Shown here in pieces: positions 1 through 10,727 of a stretch of 64,000 bases of DNA. Source of the DNA: Lunularia cruciata (lineage: Eukaryota; Streptophyta; Marchantiopsida; Lunulariales; Lunulariaceae); assembly GCA_948567375.1 (NCBI GenBank), contig OX419760.1:46128001-46192000 (forward strand), given 5' to 3'. Under the pieces are notes generated by a model. The model saw only the letters and a program-made list of their open reading frames with translations, did not search any database and was not told the DNA's origin. Position 1 is the stretch's first letter, and every line of letters begins with the position of its first letter. Made by a program: the position numbers and the translations under genes.

Positions 1-2094
1 ATATAATGATCCCATAGTTAACTCTCATTAAGACTAACCCTAATGTACCTACTCTATTATGCTAAATTAATATCATGAAGGCATATTATTATGTGAGACT
101 GGACCCATAGTTGGTCTATAGGAGATTGCAAGGTAGAGGAATTGTGGGACAACCCTTACATAGCTGGCCCTTCTTTGGGCTCAAGGAGGAAATGCATGCA
201 AGATTCTCATAGTCACATAGATGTCTTGCAAGACTAGGTCTACCTTAGGACACTTAACCTTGGAGATGGCTCATAGAACTATCATCCTTGAGAGCCCATT
301 GGTCTCCTTGGTTGTCACCCTCTTCTCAACAATCCTTAAGCTTGCTCCCTATTCCATTGTACTGGCTATTGATTGGTTCTAGACTAACGCCAACACCTTC
401 ATCCATCAACCAACCTAGATATAGTGAACTGAAGTCTCTTTTATACTTGGGGGTCAAATCCAAAAAGAAAATTTTTTTACACTTCCAATCCTTCCTCTAC
501 GGCGGCTATCTCCTTCCAATGCCATGCCATTAATACCAATAAGCTCCTAAGTGGGCCGCCTTTGTATTAATGGCCTACCTAATTTTTTTCCTACTAATCT
601 ACATGCCCACAGTGTTCTAGCCCATTCTCCCATTCTTCCCATAAGGAGAATCTTGTAGTTGGAGTCCCATAATAGTTCATCTGTACCTAAAATCCTATAA
701 TACACATCTCGTAGCACCGACTTGCCTATAGGCTACAATTCCTTCAACACCTATCTTGGCTAGATGACAAGGTAATCCCTATTGAGGATGCTTATTATAC
801 ACTACCAATGACAAGACTCTAGCTAGACATTGGAATAATGGTCCCAATGATATGGCACTAGCAAAATTTTCTTATTGCACATGACTATCATCATCTTTTA
901 GATTATATATATGTTGTTGCACCATAGTGGTGCCATATTGCCAACATCTTGTCCTTGATTACATGCCATCATGGTGATTGTGGTGCTATTATTTCTTCAA
1001 AATTTGCTTTTGATGATCATATCAAGCTTAAGTGCTAAGAGAATCGTGGAAAATGATTGAATTATTGAAAGAAGTAACTAAAATGGAGAGGTACTCAAAG
1101 GAGTGACCCTGGCAAGCTAGAATGGGAGAAGCACTTGGAGTGATTTAGGATAACCTTGAGTACTTGCAAAATGTTTAGCACTCAGAGTGATGTAATCCCA
1201 AATGATGTCAAGAAGAATGAGTATGGAGACTACATGAGCTATAGGGCCAAGTATCAAAGTGATAAGCAAAGTTGTATTAAAAAGGAAATAAAAACCACTT
1301 GGAGAGGTGTAGAATGACCCAATATGCTTGAGGATGGAACAATAATTAGAGTGTTGAGGGATCATCTGGAGTGCTTGCAAGATATGTAACACTTGGAGTG
1401 CCGATAGGTGAAGCATATAGGCCCAAGTGCCACTTTTGCACTTGGAGGGAAGTGCCACCACAATTTGAACTTGCCGCAATTGGCACTTACCTCTAATAGC
1501 ACTCATTAGCCAAGGTTGTTACCTACAAGATAACTATTGGCACTTTGAGGGCAAGTGTGGCATGGGAGAAAGTGGCTGGCAAATATATTTCTAGTGATTG
1601 GGGAGTGGGAGAGTGATTTTGCCCAAAGACAACATGTAGAGGTCTTTGCCTACATAACAATGAATGCTTACCTACTCTATAACTACCAGATTATTGAGGA
1701 ATGACCAGGATGTGGGTGTATAATTGAAGTGCTTGGCCTATAGTATCACTTTTTGCAATTGAATCCAATTGCTTAGCTAATCAAGTAGTGTCCTACAAAT
1801 TTCTATGAAGTAGTGAGTACTCAAAGTCATTTTTGAGAGTGACACTTGGTGTGATCTAAGGTACTTGGCATGAATTGAGGTACTCAACATAGTACATTAA
1901 TAACTTTTAGCATCCCTTTGTATGCAAGAACCATGGTGGTCATTCTCAAGACTTACAAGAAGGCTCTTGAGGTCATCCTTAGATTCCTTGTTGTGAAAAA
2001 ATGGGTTGTATATTATAGGATGGATGTAATTAGAAGTAAGCACTTAGGATTCTTACTTTGTAATTGAGAGTTATCAAACTTTCATATGATCCAT

Positions 2095-2127
<33 letters not shown>

Positions 2128-2150
2128 GGAGAACTTTAAGAGGAATGTAG
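1..2150. other. No gene recognised; degenerate AT-rich DNA
   Basis: All frames are broken by frequent stops and I recognise no protein motif on either strand. Between about 1,080 and 1,560 short phrases such as cttggagtg and gtgcttgcaag recur irregularly, suggesting decayed repeat DNA or an old LTR or UTR. A GA microsatellite lies near the right end. Confidence 0.55.
2094..2131. repeat. (GA)n microsatellite
   Basis: An almost pure GA dinucleotide run of about 38 bp with one or two interruptions. Confidence 0.9.
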
Positions 2151-2976
2151 GCAATTCATTGAATTGGACTAAGGACCATTGGTAATGGTACTTGGTATGG
2201 ATGCTAGGGTTGCAAGAGCAATGAAAATACATACCAAATTCAAATACAAGGAGCTAACTCCTTAAGTCAAGAGCCACTTTAATAGAAAGCATTCCTAGAA
2301 CAAATAGAGGAATGTAGCTAGTTATAAGGAACCTATTGGAAGAGCCATTGTAGAAAAAGTTATGAAACTTTTAAAACAGAAACAAACCACCTACCTAACC
2401 AATGGTAAGGCAATGTTCTTTGATTATATGTATGCATGAGAGCCTATAGATTGGGCCAAAATGTTTGACAAGTAGCACAAGATTTGAAGGCAAAGGAGGA
2501 GCCACTTACATTGCTCCTTTTGCAATGCACTACTACATGGGATGAGGAATGAACCTTCTCACCAAGGAAAAGAGGAAGAAATTCCCTACCAATTACATCA
2601 TGCATTTTATTTGGAAGTGCAACTTGAAGGACCTACTTGGATCACCAAATATTGACTGGCAAATGAAAAATTTGCAAAGATGGGCCAATTTGTGCTTCTA
2701 AATGAAGATTTGGCCTTGCCCAAGGCTTTAAAGAAGAAGAACACCACCTTAAAGAAGGAACTACTTCCTCTAGTCAAGAAGTCAAAGGTGAGTGCCCAAA
2801 TTGTTGAAGTGTCCTCTTCAGAAGATGAAACTAAGGACATTGAGGTTGATGAAGATGAGAATGAGGAGGAGCAAGGGATCTTCACTCTGCAAGGATCAAC
2901 CTCCACCTCAAGAGACAACAAAGAAGGAGAAGAAATTTGGGAGGATCCTCACTCTACCCCCCAAGTGCAAGACTAG
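2150..2976 (+). pseudogene. Fragment of repeat-associated ORF F
   Basis: This stretch aligns with the longer minus-strand ORF F at 15,261-17,598. Both contain a block with Lys-Gln-Thr-Thr-Tyr, then Phe-Phe/Asp-Tyr/His-Met and (after ~8 residues) Asp-Trp-Ala-Lys (here about 2,385-2,465). Upstream frames are broken by stops. The last 98 codons (2,680-2,973) are open: a Lys-rich stretch, then a very acidic Glu/Asp run, then a Ser/Thr/Pro tail. The ORF ends 17 bp before a family-1 LTR. The block resembles the extra 'plant transposon protein' ORFs of some plant retroelements, but I cannot name a domain with confidence. A decayed copy is more likely than a gene. Confidence 0.5.
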
Positions 2977-2993
2977 GACATGAACAAAGGCCT

Positions 2994-3405
2994 TGTAACG
3001 ATATGGAATTTAGCAATGAAGTTAGTTAGAGCTAACAAAGTAGTGAGTGGACCAAATTAGCCTAAAATATTCTAGAAGTATCTAGGAAGCTTCTTGGGAA
3101 GCTCCACATCTAGCTTAGCTTAGCTTACACCTTAAGTAGGTAGTTTCTAGAAGTTTCCAACTAGCTTAGCTTGCACGCCAAGTAAATGGCTTCTAGAAGG
3201 AAGCTTCTTGCAAAGCTTCCCAATTAACTTGGCTTGCACTCCAAGAAAATGGCTCAAGGAAGCTTCTTGAGAAGCTTCCCAAGAGCCTTGTATGCTCCTT
3301 ATAAATACGAAAGCCAAAGCTCATGCTAGGTATTTGGAGTTTTCTCTCATTCAAGTGTCCCAATGTGATCTTCCATCCTCTTATTTCTCTCATTTGTCTT
3401 TTATA
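2994..3405 (+). mobile_element. 5' LTR of family-1 Ty3/gypsy element
   Basis: It begins TGTAACGATATGG, matching the LTR starts at 59,625 (minus) and 21,585 (minus), and contains several repeats of the phrase agaagcttc. It is followed by an initiator-Met-like primer site and then gag, so it is the 5' LTR of the truncated element running to 5,471. The exact 3' edge is inferred from the primer site. Confidence 0.7.
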
Positions 3406-3406
3406 T

Positions 3407-3418
3407 TGATATCAAAGA
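3407..3418 (+). other. Primer-binding site, tRNA-iMet type (degenerate)
   Basis: tgatatcaaaga matches the canonical plant primer site TGGTATCAGAGC at 9 of 12 positions, directly after the LTR. Confidence 0.55.
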
Positions 3419-3689
3419 AAGAATGGGATGGATGGAATTTATGGACCACCAAATTCATTTCTACCAAACCATTGGGATTTTTGTGTTGAGTACTACTCAA
3501 GCATCATTTCACATAGTTCATCACCTCACATTTTGGGCAGAATTTTCTAAATACAATCACCTTGTTTGTGGAATCCTTGGTACTTCAGATTGTAACTATG
3601 GAGAATGGTGGACATATTGCATCTATGTATTAGTAAATTAGATAAATTGGGAGTAGTGTGATAGAGAAATACCCATAGTGGCAATGCTT

Positions 3690-5471
3690 GAGGTTATCAT
3701 TACTATGCAATAACAAATTGAGCACCTTGCTCGATTGTTGGATGAACGAGGCCAGTAACATAAAGAGAGCACCATTTCAAGAAGGAGAAGACCAAATCCA
3801 ATTTCCAAAACCCAAGGTATTTGATGGCAAAAATCTCCTGAGTGCAATGGAGAATTTTGTATTTGACTCTGAACGTTTTTTCAAGGCTACAAATCTTCAA
3901 GATGAACGGAAACAAATTCTCTTAGCTTCAAGCCAATTGGATTGAGGAGCAAAGCTATGGTGGCAATTTGAGTAGAGCAAGTTGAAAGGCAGTTTGTTGC
4001 ACCAATCCACACATGGAAAGAATACAAGGTGCAATAATTGGCCGATCCCAAGAGATAAATGCCACACAAGCTACACAAGCTACACAAGATAAATTGGCAA
4101 AGTTGAAGCAGATTGGTTTTATAGGAAGTTGCATCACATAATTCCAGAACACCATTATGTAAATTCCAAATATAATAGATGGTGAAGCTATGGATCATTT
4201 TTGAGGTGCTTGAAGTCACAAACCAAATTAGAAGTGACTATATGAGACAAAATACTTGGAAGAAGCCATGTAGCTAGTAGAGCACTTTGATTCCTTGGTT
4301 GTGACAACTTGGTCTTGAGCTCAACCTTCAAAAAACCAACTAGCACATTATACACATGTGGAAGAGCTGACACCAATGGAGGTTGATGCTATCCAACGGA
4401 GACCACTTGGTACAATAGATTGGGATAGATTGCGGCAAAATGATGGTTTCTTTTATTGTTGCCAGATTGGACATTGCATTGTTGAATGTCCATTCAAGAA
4501 TGAGCAATCTCAACAAATTGCCCAAACAGAGGTTGTGAAGCAAAATGATAAGGAAACAAGGAATCCCAATAGGAGATTTTGAGCCACCTATTGGGACCTT
4601 GATTAGATCCAATAGGATTGAAGGCTTGACCTATGCAAGTTTGCTTCACTTGCAAGGTATGATATCTGATTGTGGTTGTAGGATTTTGGTTGATTTTGGA
4701 AGTTAAAAGAATTGAATGTCTATGCAATTAGCAAAGGAATTGAGTATTCCTATCAAGCTAGTAACTAGAAGTAGATTGATGATGGCCGATGGTAGAAAGG
4801 GTTCTACATTCCTAACCTCGCATCCTATTACCTTGAGGATTGGGAAGGAGTATTTGGAGTGTATGAGGTTTGTAGTGGCACCTCTGCACTATGATATCAT
4901 TTTGGGTTTGCCTTGGCTTGAACGTCATAAGGTTTAAGTTGATTGGAATTGACAAAAAATTCAAGTACAACACTAAGATAGGAATTTCTGATTAGGTTGT
5001 TTGGCACCTTTGAGTAAGACACCTAAAAATAGTCAATCCCAAGATGGGAAGTTTGTCCATGAAGCAACCATAGAGTAAGCTTTGAAGAAAGATAAGTCCC
5101 TAGATGGGAAGTTTGTTAGTGAAGCAACTATAGAGCAAGCTTTGGAGGAAGATAAGTTTGTCTTCACGGTATGGATCAAGCCGATTGCACAAGGAGAATC
5201 TGAGGAGGGTCAAGAGCCTCATCAAGCAATGGTTGATCAAATAGTTCAAAATTTTTTGGATGTGTTTCCGGATGATTTGTCAAAAGGATTACACTCCTAT
5301 TGTGGTATGCCCTTCAAGATTGAGTTATTGCCAAGGAGTACTCCAGTGAGTAGAACAATCTTTTGGCTCTCACCAAAGGAGTTGGAGGAGTTGCAAATAA
5401 CACTTATGGAGTTGTTGGAGAAGGATTTCATATGATATTGTACATCACCTTGGGGAGCATCGATACTCTTC
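3690..5471 (+). pseudogene. Family-1 Ty3/gypsy gag-protease-RT, 3'-truncated
   Basis: Pieces of one polyprotein lie in order in shifting frames. Gag appears at 3,735-4,330, including the element-typical stretch ENFVFDSERFFKATN. A zinc knuckle lies near 4,450-4,500, with its first Cys replaced by Phe. The aspartic protease lies at 4,665-4,935, where the catalytic Asp-Ser-Gly reads Asp-Phe-Gly. A linker with 20-residue repeats follows, then the RT N-terminus at about 5,310-5,470. It is collinear with the better copy at 60,835-64,000. It stops abruptly at about 5,471, where unrelated sequence begins. Many stops, the lost protease Ser and the missing RT core show that it is dead. Confidence 0.85.
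5037..5156 (+). repeat. Two 60-bp in-frame tandem repeats in the protease-RT linker
   Basis: Two consecutive 60-bp units each begin tccc and encode about 20 residues (consensus S-x-D-G-K-F-V-x-E-A-T-I-E-Q-A). The related copy at 61,797-61,976 has three units. Confidence 0.8.
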
Positions 5472-5475
5472 CCGT

Positions 5476-6420
5476 CTATTGTGTGGAGGGGTTGGCTTGC
5501 TTTCTATGGAGGAGATGGCACCTATAGTGTTTTTGGGTAGTTGGGCTCTCTTGGCACCCATACTTTGCTCTCGTTTTGTGGTTGTTGATAGGTCGGTTTT
5601 GGAGACTTATGTGATAGAGGTGGAGAAGGGATCTTCTTTCTCTCCAAATGTTAATGCGGCAGACAAGAGATAGTCTATCCCCATGGGCACACGAGGACCT
5701 TTCACCTTTTGCTTTGCTATTGTCAAATTGGACTAAAGGTTTACAATCTTCCTTGATGGAGCACGCTGTCAACATATGCTACATTCTCTCTTAGTTGGCT
5801 TGTCCATTCCTCAGGCTACTAGAGCAGTCTTTGCTCTTGTCCGGCAAGGGTGCAAGCCCTTGGGTCCTAGCTCAACCGTGCATTAAGGCATTCTGATTCC
5901 CTGCAGCTACTATCTCTATAGTGATGAGGTTTTGCTTAGGTTTGGTCCACCCATCTATATCTTTATTACTCACTTGTGAGTGTGGTTATACACTATATGG
6001 AACAGCGGTTTATATGACATGGTGTCTTTGTGGAGGACATAGGATAGCTACCCATGATGCTATTAGGGACATAGTGTTTGCTATGGCACAAGAGAGAGGA
6101 TACTTGGCTTGGAGGGAGCATTCTTATGTTTTGTAGACGACATGTGTTAGGGTAGACTTATACTTGGTCCGAGATGATCAGGTGACAATAGTGGATGTCT
6201 TGGTTATGGACCCTATGTGTGATATAGTTTCGCAGGGAGTGATTATCCATCCCTTGGATGGCCGGCGAGTGCAACCATAGGTTAAAAGGTCTCCAAGTAT
6301 AGGGGTATGCAACTAAGTCACCTCTTTGTTCCTCTAGCCTTAGAGTTATATGAAGCGATGGACCCTGTGTTGGACACATTTGTCAAGGAGTGTGTGAGAA
6401 CTTATCATGTTAGGCGCTGA
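5476..6420 (+). pseudogene. C-terminal remnant of a non-LTR retroelement-like protein
   Basis: Three frame-shifted blocks read in order. The first (about 6,030-6,135) has HDAIRDIVFAMAQERG. The second (about 6,145-6,285) has VTIVDVLVMDPMCDIV. The third (about 6,300-6,420) has LFVPLALELYEAMDPVLDTF and ends at a stop. The sequence His-Asp-Ala-x-Arg-Asp, then Asp-Val-x-Val-x-Asp-Pro, then Phe-Val-Pro-Leu-Ala-x-Glu is a pattern I associate with the region after the reverse transcriptase in some eukaryotic non-LTR elements. That is recognition by pattern only. The RT itself is not visible; the segment upstream to 5,476 is poorly preserved. Its left edge abuts the truncated gypsy element, which suggests an insertion or deletion junction. 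Confidence 0.5.
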
Positions 6421-7830
6421 GGGTATTACTCTCACTCTCATACTTTGTGATATATTTTAGACAACCTTGTATCTATTGTTCTACCGAGTGTAATGGCTGG
6501 TGCAATCCATAAGAGAACAATCACACTAGGTAATATTTCTTTGGATGTTCTAGTTGTTTATAGACCATCTGACTTGCCTAGCTCGGATTTCTTAGATGGA
6601 GTAGGGTCTATTTTTCATATCGACTCTATCGACTCTATTGGGGTCTTCCCATCCTTCGAGTTTTCTACGAGGTTCCCCGTTTGCGATTTTCATTGAAAGT
6701 TCATTTTGATGGAAAAAGACCTGCCATTTATGGCCTGTTTAATTTTGATAGGAGCTCTGCAGTTATTGAATGGGCCAGGACCAGGAAGATCCGTGCACTA
6801 GAGTAGGCTATGTCGTGTCACCCACTTTTCATTACTACACCGTACATACTCATCTGTAAGTCGGGACTTCATGTATGGTACAAAGTCCTCGATTGACTTA
6901 CTTTGTGACTATCTTCACTACCAGTACAAGTCGTCTAGGGTCATCGGGATATAAACACTGACATCTGTCAGTAGCCAATAAAGTTCATGGTTTGATGAGG
7001 TTTTCCCTTCCTTTTCCTATCTCGGATATCTTAGGTGCGGTAAAGCAGATTTCTCATACAGACTCTATGAGACTTAGCCCCATGTTACTTTTTTTTCTCT
7101 CCCTTGGGTCTTCCCCTCCTTCATTTTTCTTACGCGGTCGCCTTTTACCTTTTCCTATCTTACTCTCTTATCTTACGTGTTTCGCGTTTCACGCTATGCG
7201 TTGCTGCTAGAGGGCAGTACTTCTAGATTTATATAAGTGAGAATATTCATCAATACTATGTACAGGAGTTACTTTAAGACGTATCATCACGATAAATTGC
7301 ACAAGAGGGAATGGAAGTTTGGGGAACTGGAGAATGTTAGATCTTTGACCTCCAGGTAGACATCCGTCAACGAAATGTGGACTCCAGGATCTGTGAACTG
7401 AATATGCTCTATCCTTCGCAAGCTCGAGATCCCTTTCTGACTCAGAAATGTTTTTCCCGTGCATGTCGGTAGGGAAGTCATCTGAACTCCTGAAGCAGAT
7501 CATGTTATAATCCTTGGTGCTACGCAAAATTGCATAAATCACGTGCATCCCGTTTCATACGAGTCTTCACAAGTCTTATATCGTCAGGAAAAAACTCGTA
7601 TCCGTCCATTCGCATTCATCCCTTGGATGCCATCTGTGTCTGACAATCTTTAAGTTCTTAATACAGGTTCTTAATGTGATCCTTCTTGTTGTCCTATGAG
7701 TGTCGCCCCTTGAACTACAGGTTAGGTATATCACCTTTTCGTCATGGTGACCATGGCTGCTACGTCACGTATGTCATGGTTCTGTTTGTACCTGGTAAAT
7801 ACAGAGCTTTGTTCGTCGGGATACGGAACT

Positions 7831-8013
7831 TTACTTTCCCTTCACCCTAGATGATATTAAACTTACCGCGAAACGGTGAGTATAAATGAGCTCATAGTAC
7901 TCGTAGTATCTACTCATATCATTCTCTGGTGGAGCTCTTACTAAGTTTGAACAACTCCGACACCAGTGATCTGGTAAGCAGTACAGAATGTGGCATTGCA
8001 AGCGCCCCAACAT
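7831..8013 (-). other. Conserved antisense ORF upstream of gene 1 (doubtful)
   Basis: An open frame starts Met-Leu-x-Arg-Leu-Gln-Cys-His and contains LVRAPPENDMSRYYEY. It is on the strand opposite to gene 1, about 620 bp from its start codon. The same frame is open in unit 3 (49,933-50,187) and shortened by a stop in unit 2 (44,647-44,778). It may simply reflect conserved non-coding DNA, possibly promoter sequence. No family is recognised. Confidence 0.2.
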
Positions 8014-8244
8014 TCTAGAATCCAGCTGCATGGTTTCCTCTCACCCTACACTTGCTATTCACTCAAATTGTTTCAATTCGCGGTTGAGCATATTGTGATT
8101 GTCACATTCATATTCTCGAAAGTCAATTAGAACTAGATATTATGAAGAACTTTGTATGCTTGCGCAACAACATTTCGGTCACTTACCGAGATCTAGAGAT
8201 CTTGAATATATAAGATTCAAGCTCCTCGAGGTTTTACGCGTCCT

Positions 8245-8250
8245 TATAAA
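8245..8250 (+). promoter_or_regulatory. Candidate TATA box of gene 1
   Basis: TATAAA within ccttataaaacattg. The same box and flank occur 386 bp upstream of gene 2's start and 377 bp upstream of gene 3's, against 386 bp here. The long leader could hold a 5' UTR intron: an acceptor-like tacatgcag precedes the coding region, but no donor is conserved in all three copies. Confidence 0.45.
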
Positions 8251-8630
8251 ACATTGTGAGCTCAGGTTACAGTATGATATACTGGGGGATTTTCAGCATT
8301 ATATTGGCATCCTTCAGATGTAATACAGATATAGAATCAGTTTATAATATCGATTTGCTGAACTGCAGGTAGATCTGGAGTTCTAACTGTGGTGTGTAAT
8401 TGTGCTGCATGTAATGCACATATCGATATCGTGAGCTGCAGTATAGTTATGGAGTTCTAAGGAACAAACTGATCTGGGGGAACCTGATGTACATGTTTGA
8501 ACTACAATCTAATGTAGAAGCACCTCAGGTTTTATAACTAACTGATCTCTCCCCAGTCAAGAGCTGGAGGACTTCAGAAACTTATGATTACTATCAATTT
8601 GTACATGCAGGACCTTAAAGAGATCAAAAC

Positions 8631-9233
8631 ATGCCGAAGTCCGTGAGTAACAGTGTAGTCGGCACTGTGAAACTCCTGCAAAATCTGTTGCTGTTAGCGT
8701 TGCTACTGCAGCTATTCAGCTCTCAACGTGTTGGTGCAGTGGATATCATTTTCTTCAGCGGTAGCGGATGTTCCGGCAGTGGATATTCTTTCAATGGCAT
8801 CGGTTCCCAAGTCTGCGCTTCAGCTACCGGTAATGCCGTGCTCATTACCAGTGCCTCCTCTTGCACCAGAAGCCGAGCTTACAGAGGCGGAGCTTGCACC
8901 ACTGCGGTAGGCACGGGCCCCGGTAGCGGAAACATCTGCTGGACTGGTGGTAGTTTCACCGGCGCATTCTGGTATTCCGGTTGCAGACGTCGATCGCTCC
9001 TAGGCGAGGAGGAAATACAAACACCAGCTTGCAAGAGCACACTCGGCAAACCAAGTGGCGTTGTGTTCGTGGAGAGTGGTAACAAGGGGAAGTGGGTGCT
9101 GAGTAGTTCCAATGCAGTTGAGCTGTACTCCCGGATGGAGAAAGTAGCTGACGAAGAGAAGGGGAAGTGGCTGAAATCGCAGGGCGCAACTTTCCAACCT
9201 GACATCTCTAGCTTGACGACCGAAATGCCTTGA
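8631..9233 (+). CDS. Secreted cysteine-rich protein, copy 1 (family not recognised)
   Basis: An intact 200-codon, intron-free frame. Residues 1-36 form a signal peptide: a basic N-terminus, then a long Leu-rich core (LLQNLLLLALLLQLF) and Ala at about 36. Residues 38-118 form a Gly/Ser-rich core with six cysteines (47, 62, 78, 89, 103, 118), enough for three disulfides, and an aromatic FWYSGC end. Arg119-Arg120-Arg121-Ser-Leu follows, a possible subtilase-type cleavage site. A charged tail of about 75 residues, with a seventh Cys at 134, completes the protein. The start is chosen because the upstream ATG is out of frame here, although it is in frame in copies 2 and 3. GC and CpG content are clearly above the neighbouring transposon DNA. 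Export to the apoplast is inferred. An antimicrobial or signalling role is possible but unproven; the spacing is only loosely reminiscent of small crystallin- or killer-toxin-fold proteins. Confidence 0.85.
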   Translation: MPKSVSNSVVGTVKLLQNLLLLALLLQLFSSQRVGAVDIIFFSGSGCSGSGYSFNGIGSQVCASATGNAVLITSASSCTRSRAYRGGACTTAVGTGPGSGNICWTGGSFTGAFWYSGCRRRSLLGEEEIQTPACKSTLGKPSGVVFVESGNKGKWVLSSSNAVELYSRMEKVADEEKGKWLKSQGATFQPDISSLTTEMP

Positions 9234-9519
9234 TTCGGTAGACGTCACGTTGATCAATATACGGAGGATTCAAAGAGTTATGTTACTGTAGGGCATCTTA
9301 GATATGCAAGAAACGAACCCCCCATGTATATTGGTTATGCTATTTTCAGCAGTTATTGTGAGGGTACCCGTCGTAGAGATTAGACAGTTGTGGCATGACG
9401 AACATTCCACACTCCGTATTCAGTTTCGATATTCGTGGGAGGAACCTGGGTATTGAGTAAGGTGTACCCAAGGTAACAGGACTCAGTTGGATTGAGAATA
9501 CCTGAATATATACCTAGTA

Positions 9520-9525
9520 AATAAA
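9520..9525 (+). terminator. Candidate poly(A) signal of gene 1
   Basis: AATAAA in tagtaaataaactgtc, 287 bp after the stop codon. It is conserved at 286 bp after gene 3. In gene 2 the equivalent site reads aataac. Confidence 0.4.
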
Positions 9526-10727
9526 CTGTCTACTCCTTTGATTTACCTTCAATAAGTATATAAAATTGAATGGGAATTGGATCTTGATATTTGAGCAGGA
9601 AAAACTTGAATCGAGCCAAGAAGTATACGTCATGCTCGACCCAAGTTGTATCTTAGAGTGCTGGATGCTTACATATTTAACGGGAGCATATACATATATG
9701 CAGATGACCAGTGCATGGTCTATAAGAACCCTTGAATATACTTTCTGATTATAAATTGTTGAATTGTGTAATGTCCATAATGTTTATAAACATAACCAAG
9801 GGTGGTACACACCCTTGCTTGTGTATCTGGATATTTAACTGAACTCTCAGGGGCGTAAAATGGTAAGTTCTCCCACAATAGTCAGCCCTAGCACCTTGCT
9901 TCAGGTTTGTTCTATGCTGCTTAGTTTCAGATGTGTTTTACGTTGCAGGAGTGTCCTGCTAAACTGGGTTCTATCTCTGGATGATGTGAGTGATATTGAG
10001 CCGAGTAATGTTGTGTGCAGTCAAAGAGTGTACCCTGGTGAAACTGAGAGAGCCGAGTGATAGGATGGTTGACACATCAGATGTCGGAATGACTTAAGAT
10101 AATATTTCAATTCTATTCAGGGCTAATAATGTCTATTATAAATGAAACCAGGACATCATGGAAAAGTATATTGTTCTGTTCGTTATATTCTCCTCCATAT
10201 GCGTGTTGGCGTATAGGATTTCTCGTTTACAATCAACCTCTGAAATCTGACATTTATCTGGAGAAAGATTATTGGACAATTTAAAATGTTGGATTGAATC
10301 CAAATTTGTCGTTCAGCCTATCATCCAAAAGCACTCAAGCTTAGTGATAGCCATGAGACCAAATTATGTAAATCAACGGCGTTGTGATCTTGATGTCCAC
10401 CGTGCAAGCTCGGCTCTTTTAGCTGGCAATCAGCCCATAAAGCAGTGTGTGCCACATATACCGCAACATCCTTCGGAGGCATTGCAGAACCTTGACTTTC
10501 TAATTGCCTCTTATACAGCCACCATTGGTGATAGTCGTCCCCTGAATTACAGTAAGCAATAACATGTTGCTGGTTATGAAATCCAGCTTAATACTCATAG
10601 AAAGCACCCAAAACACACACTCGTGTCTGTGTGACAACTTGAAGGTCTGTCGAGGCAATTCGATCAGGGAAACTGTGGCTCATCATCTCTTTTTAAAGTG
10701 CATTTTTTTCTTTTGATTTGTGTGACT

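Larger units (their letters stand above)
6685..10673 (+). repeat. Gene-bearing duplication unit 1
   Basis: This segment is homologous, in inverted orientation, to 42,020-46,080 and 46,975-51,070. Homology starts near 6,689 and ends exactly where the LTR of element K begins at 10,674. It contains gene 1 with its upstream and downstream DNA. Shared landmarks include an upstream block around 6,700-6,950, the TATA region, the gene, a block at 9,610-9,740, and a block at 10,280-10,660. The flanks have diverged considerably with many indels, whereas the coding sequence is nearly unchanged. Apart from gene 1 and a possible antisense ORF, no gene is recognised inside it. Confidence 0.85.

Noticed and set aside
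1117-1506. 129-codon minus-strand frame
   Set aside because: Composition reflects irregular short repeats; there is no motif, no second copy and no start context.
3638-4219. Minus-strand frames of 69-110 codons over the truncated gypsy gag
   Set aside because: They are antisense to recognisable gag sequence on the plus strand.
8366-8610. 5' UTR intron in gene 1 (donor-like caggtagat, acceptor-like tacatgcag)
   Set aside because: The donor is not conserved in genes 2 and 3, so only a weak possibility remains.
8879-9205. Antisense open frames of 77-108 codons across the three gene copies
   Set aside because: They lie wholly within the GC-rich coding sequence and are explained by its conservation and composition.
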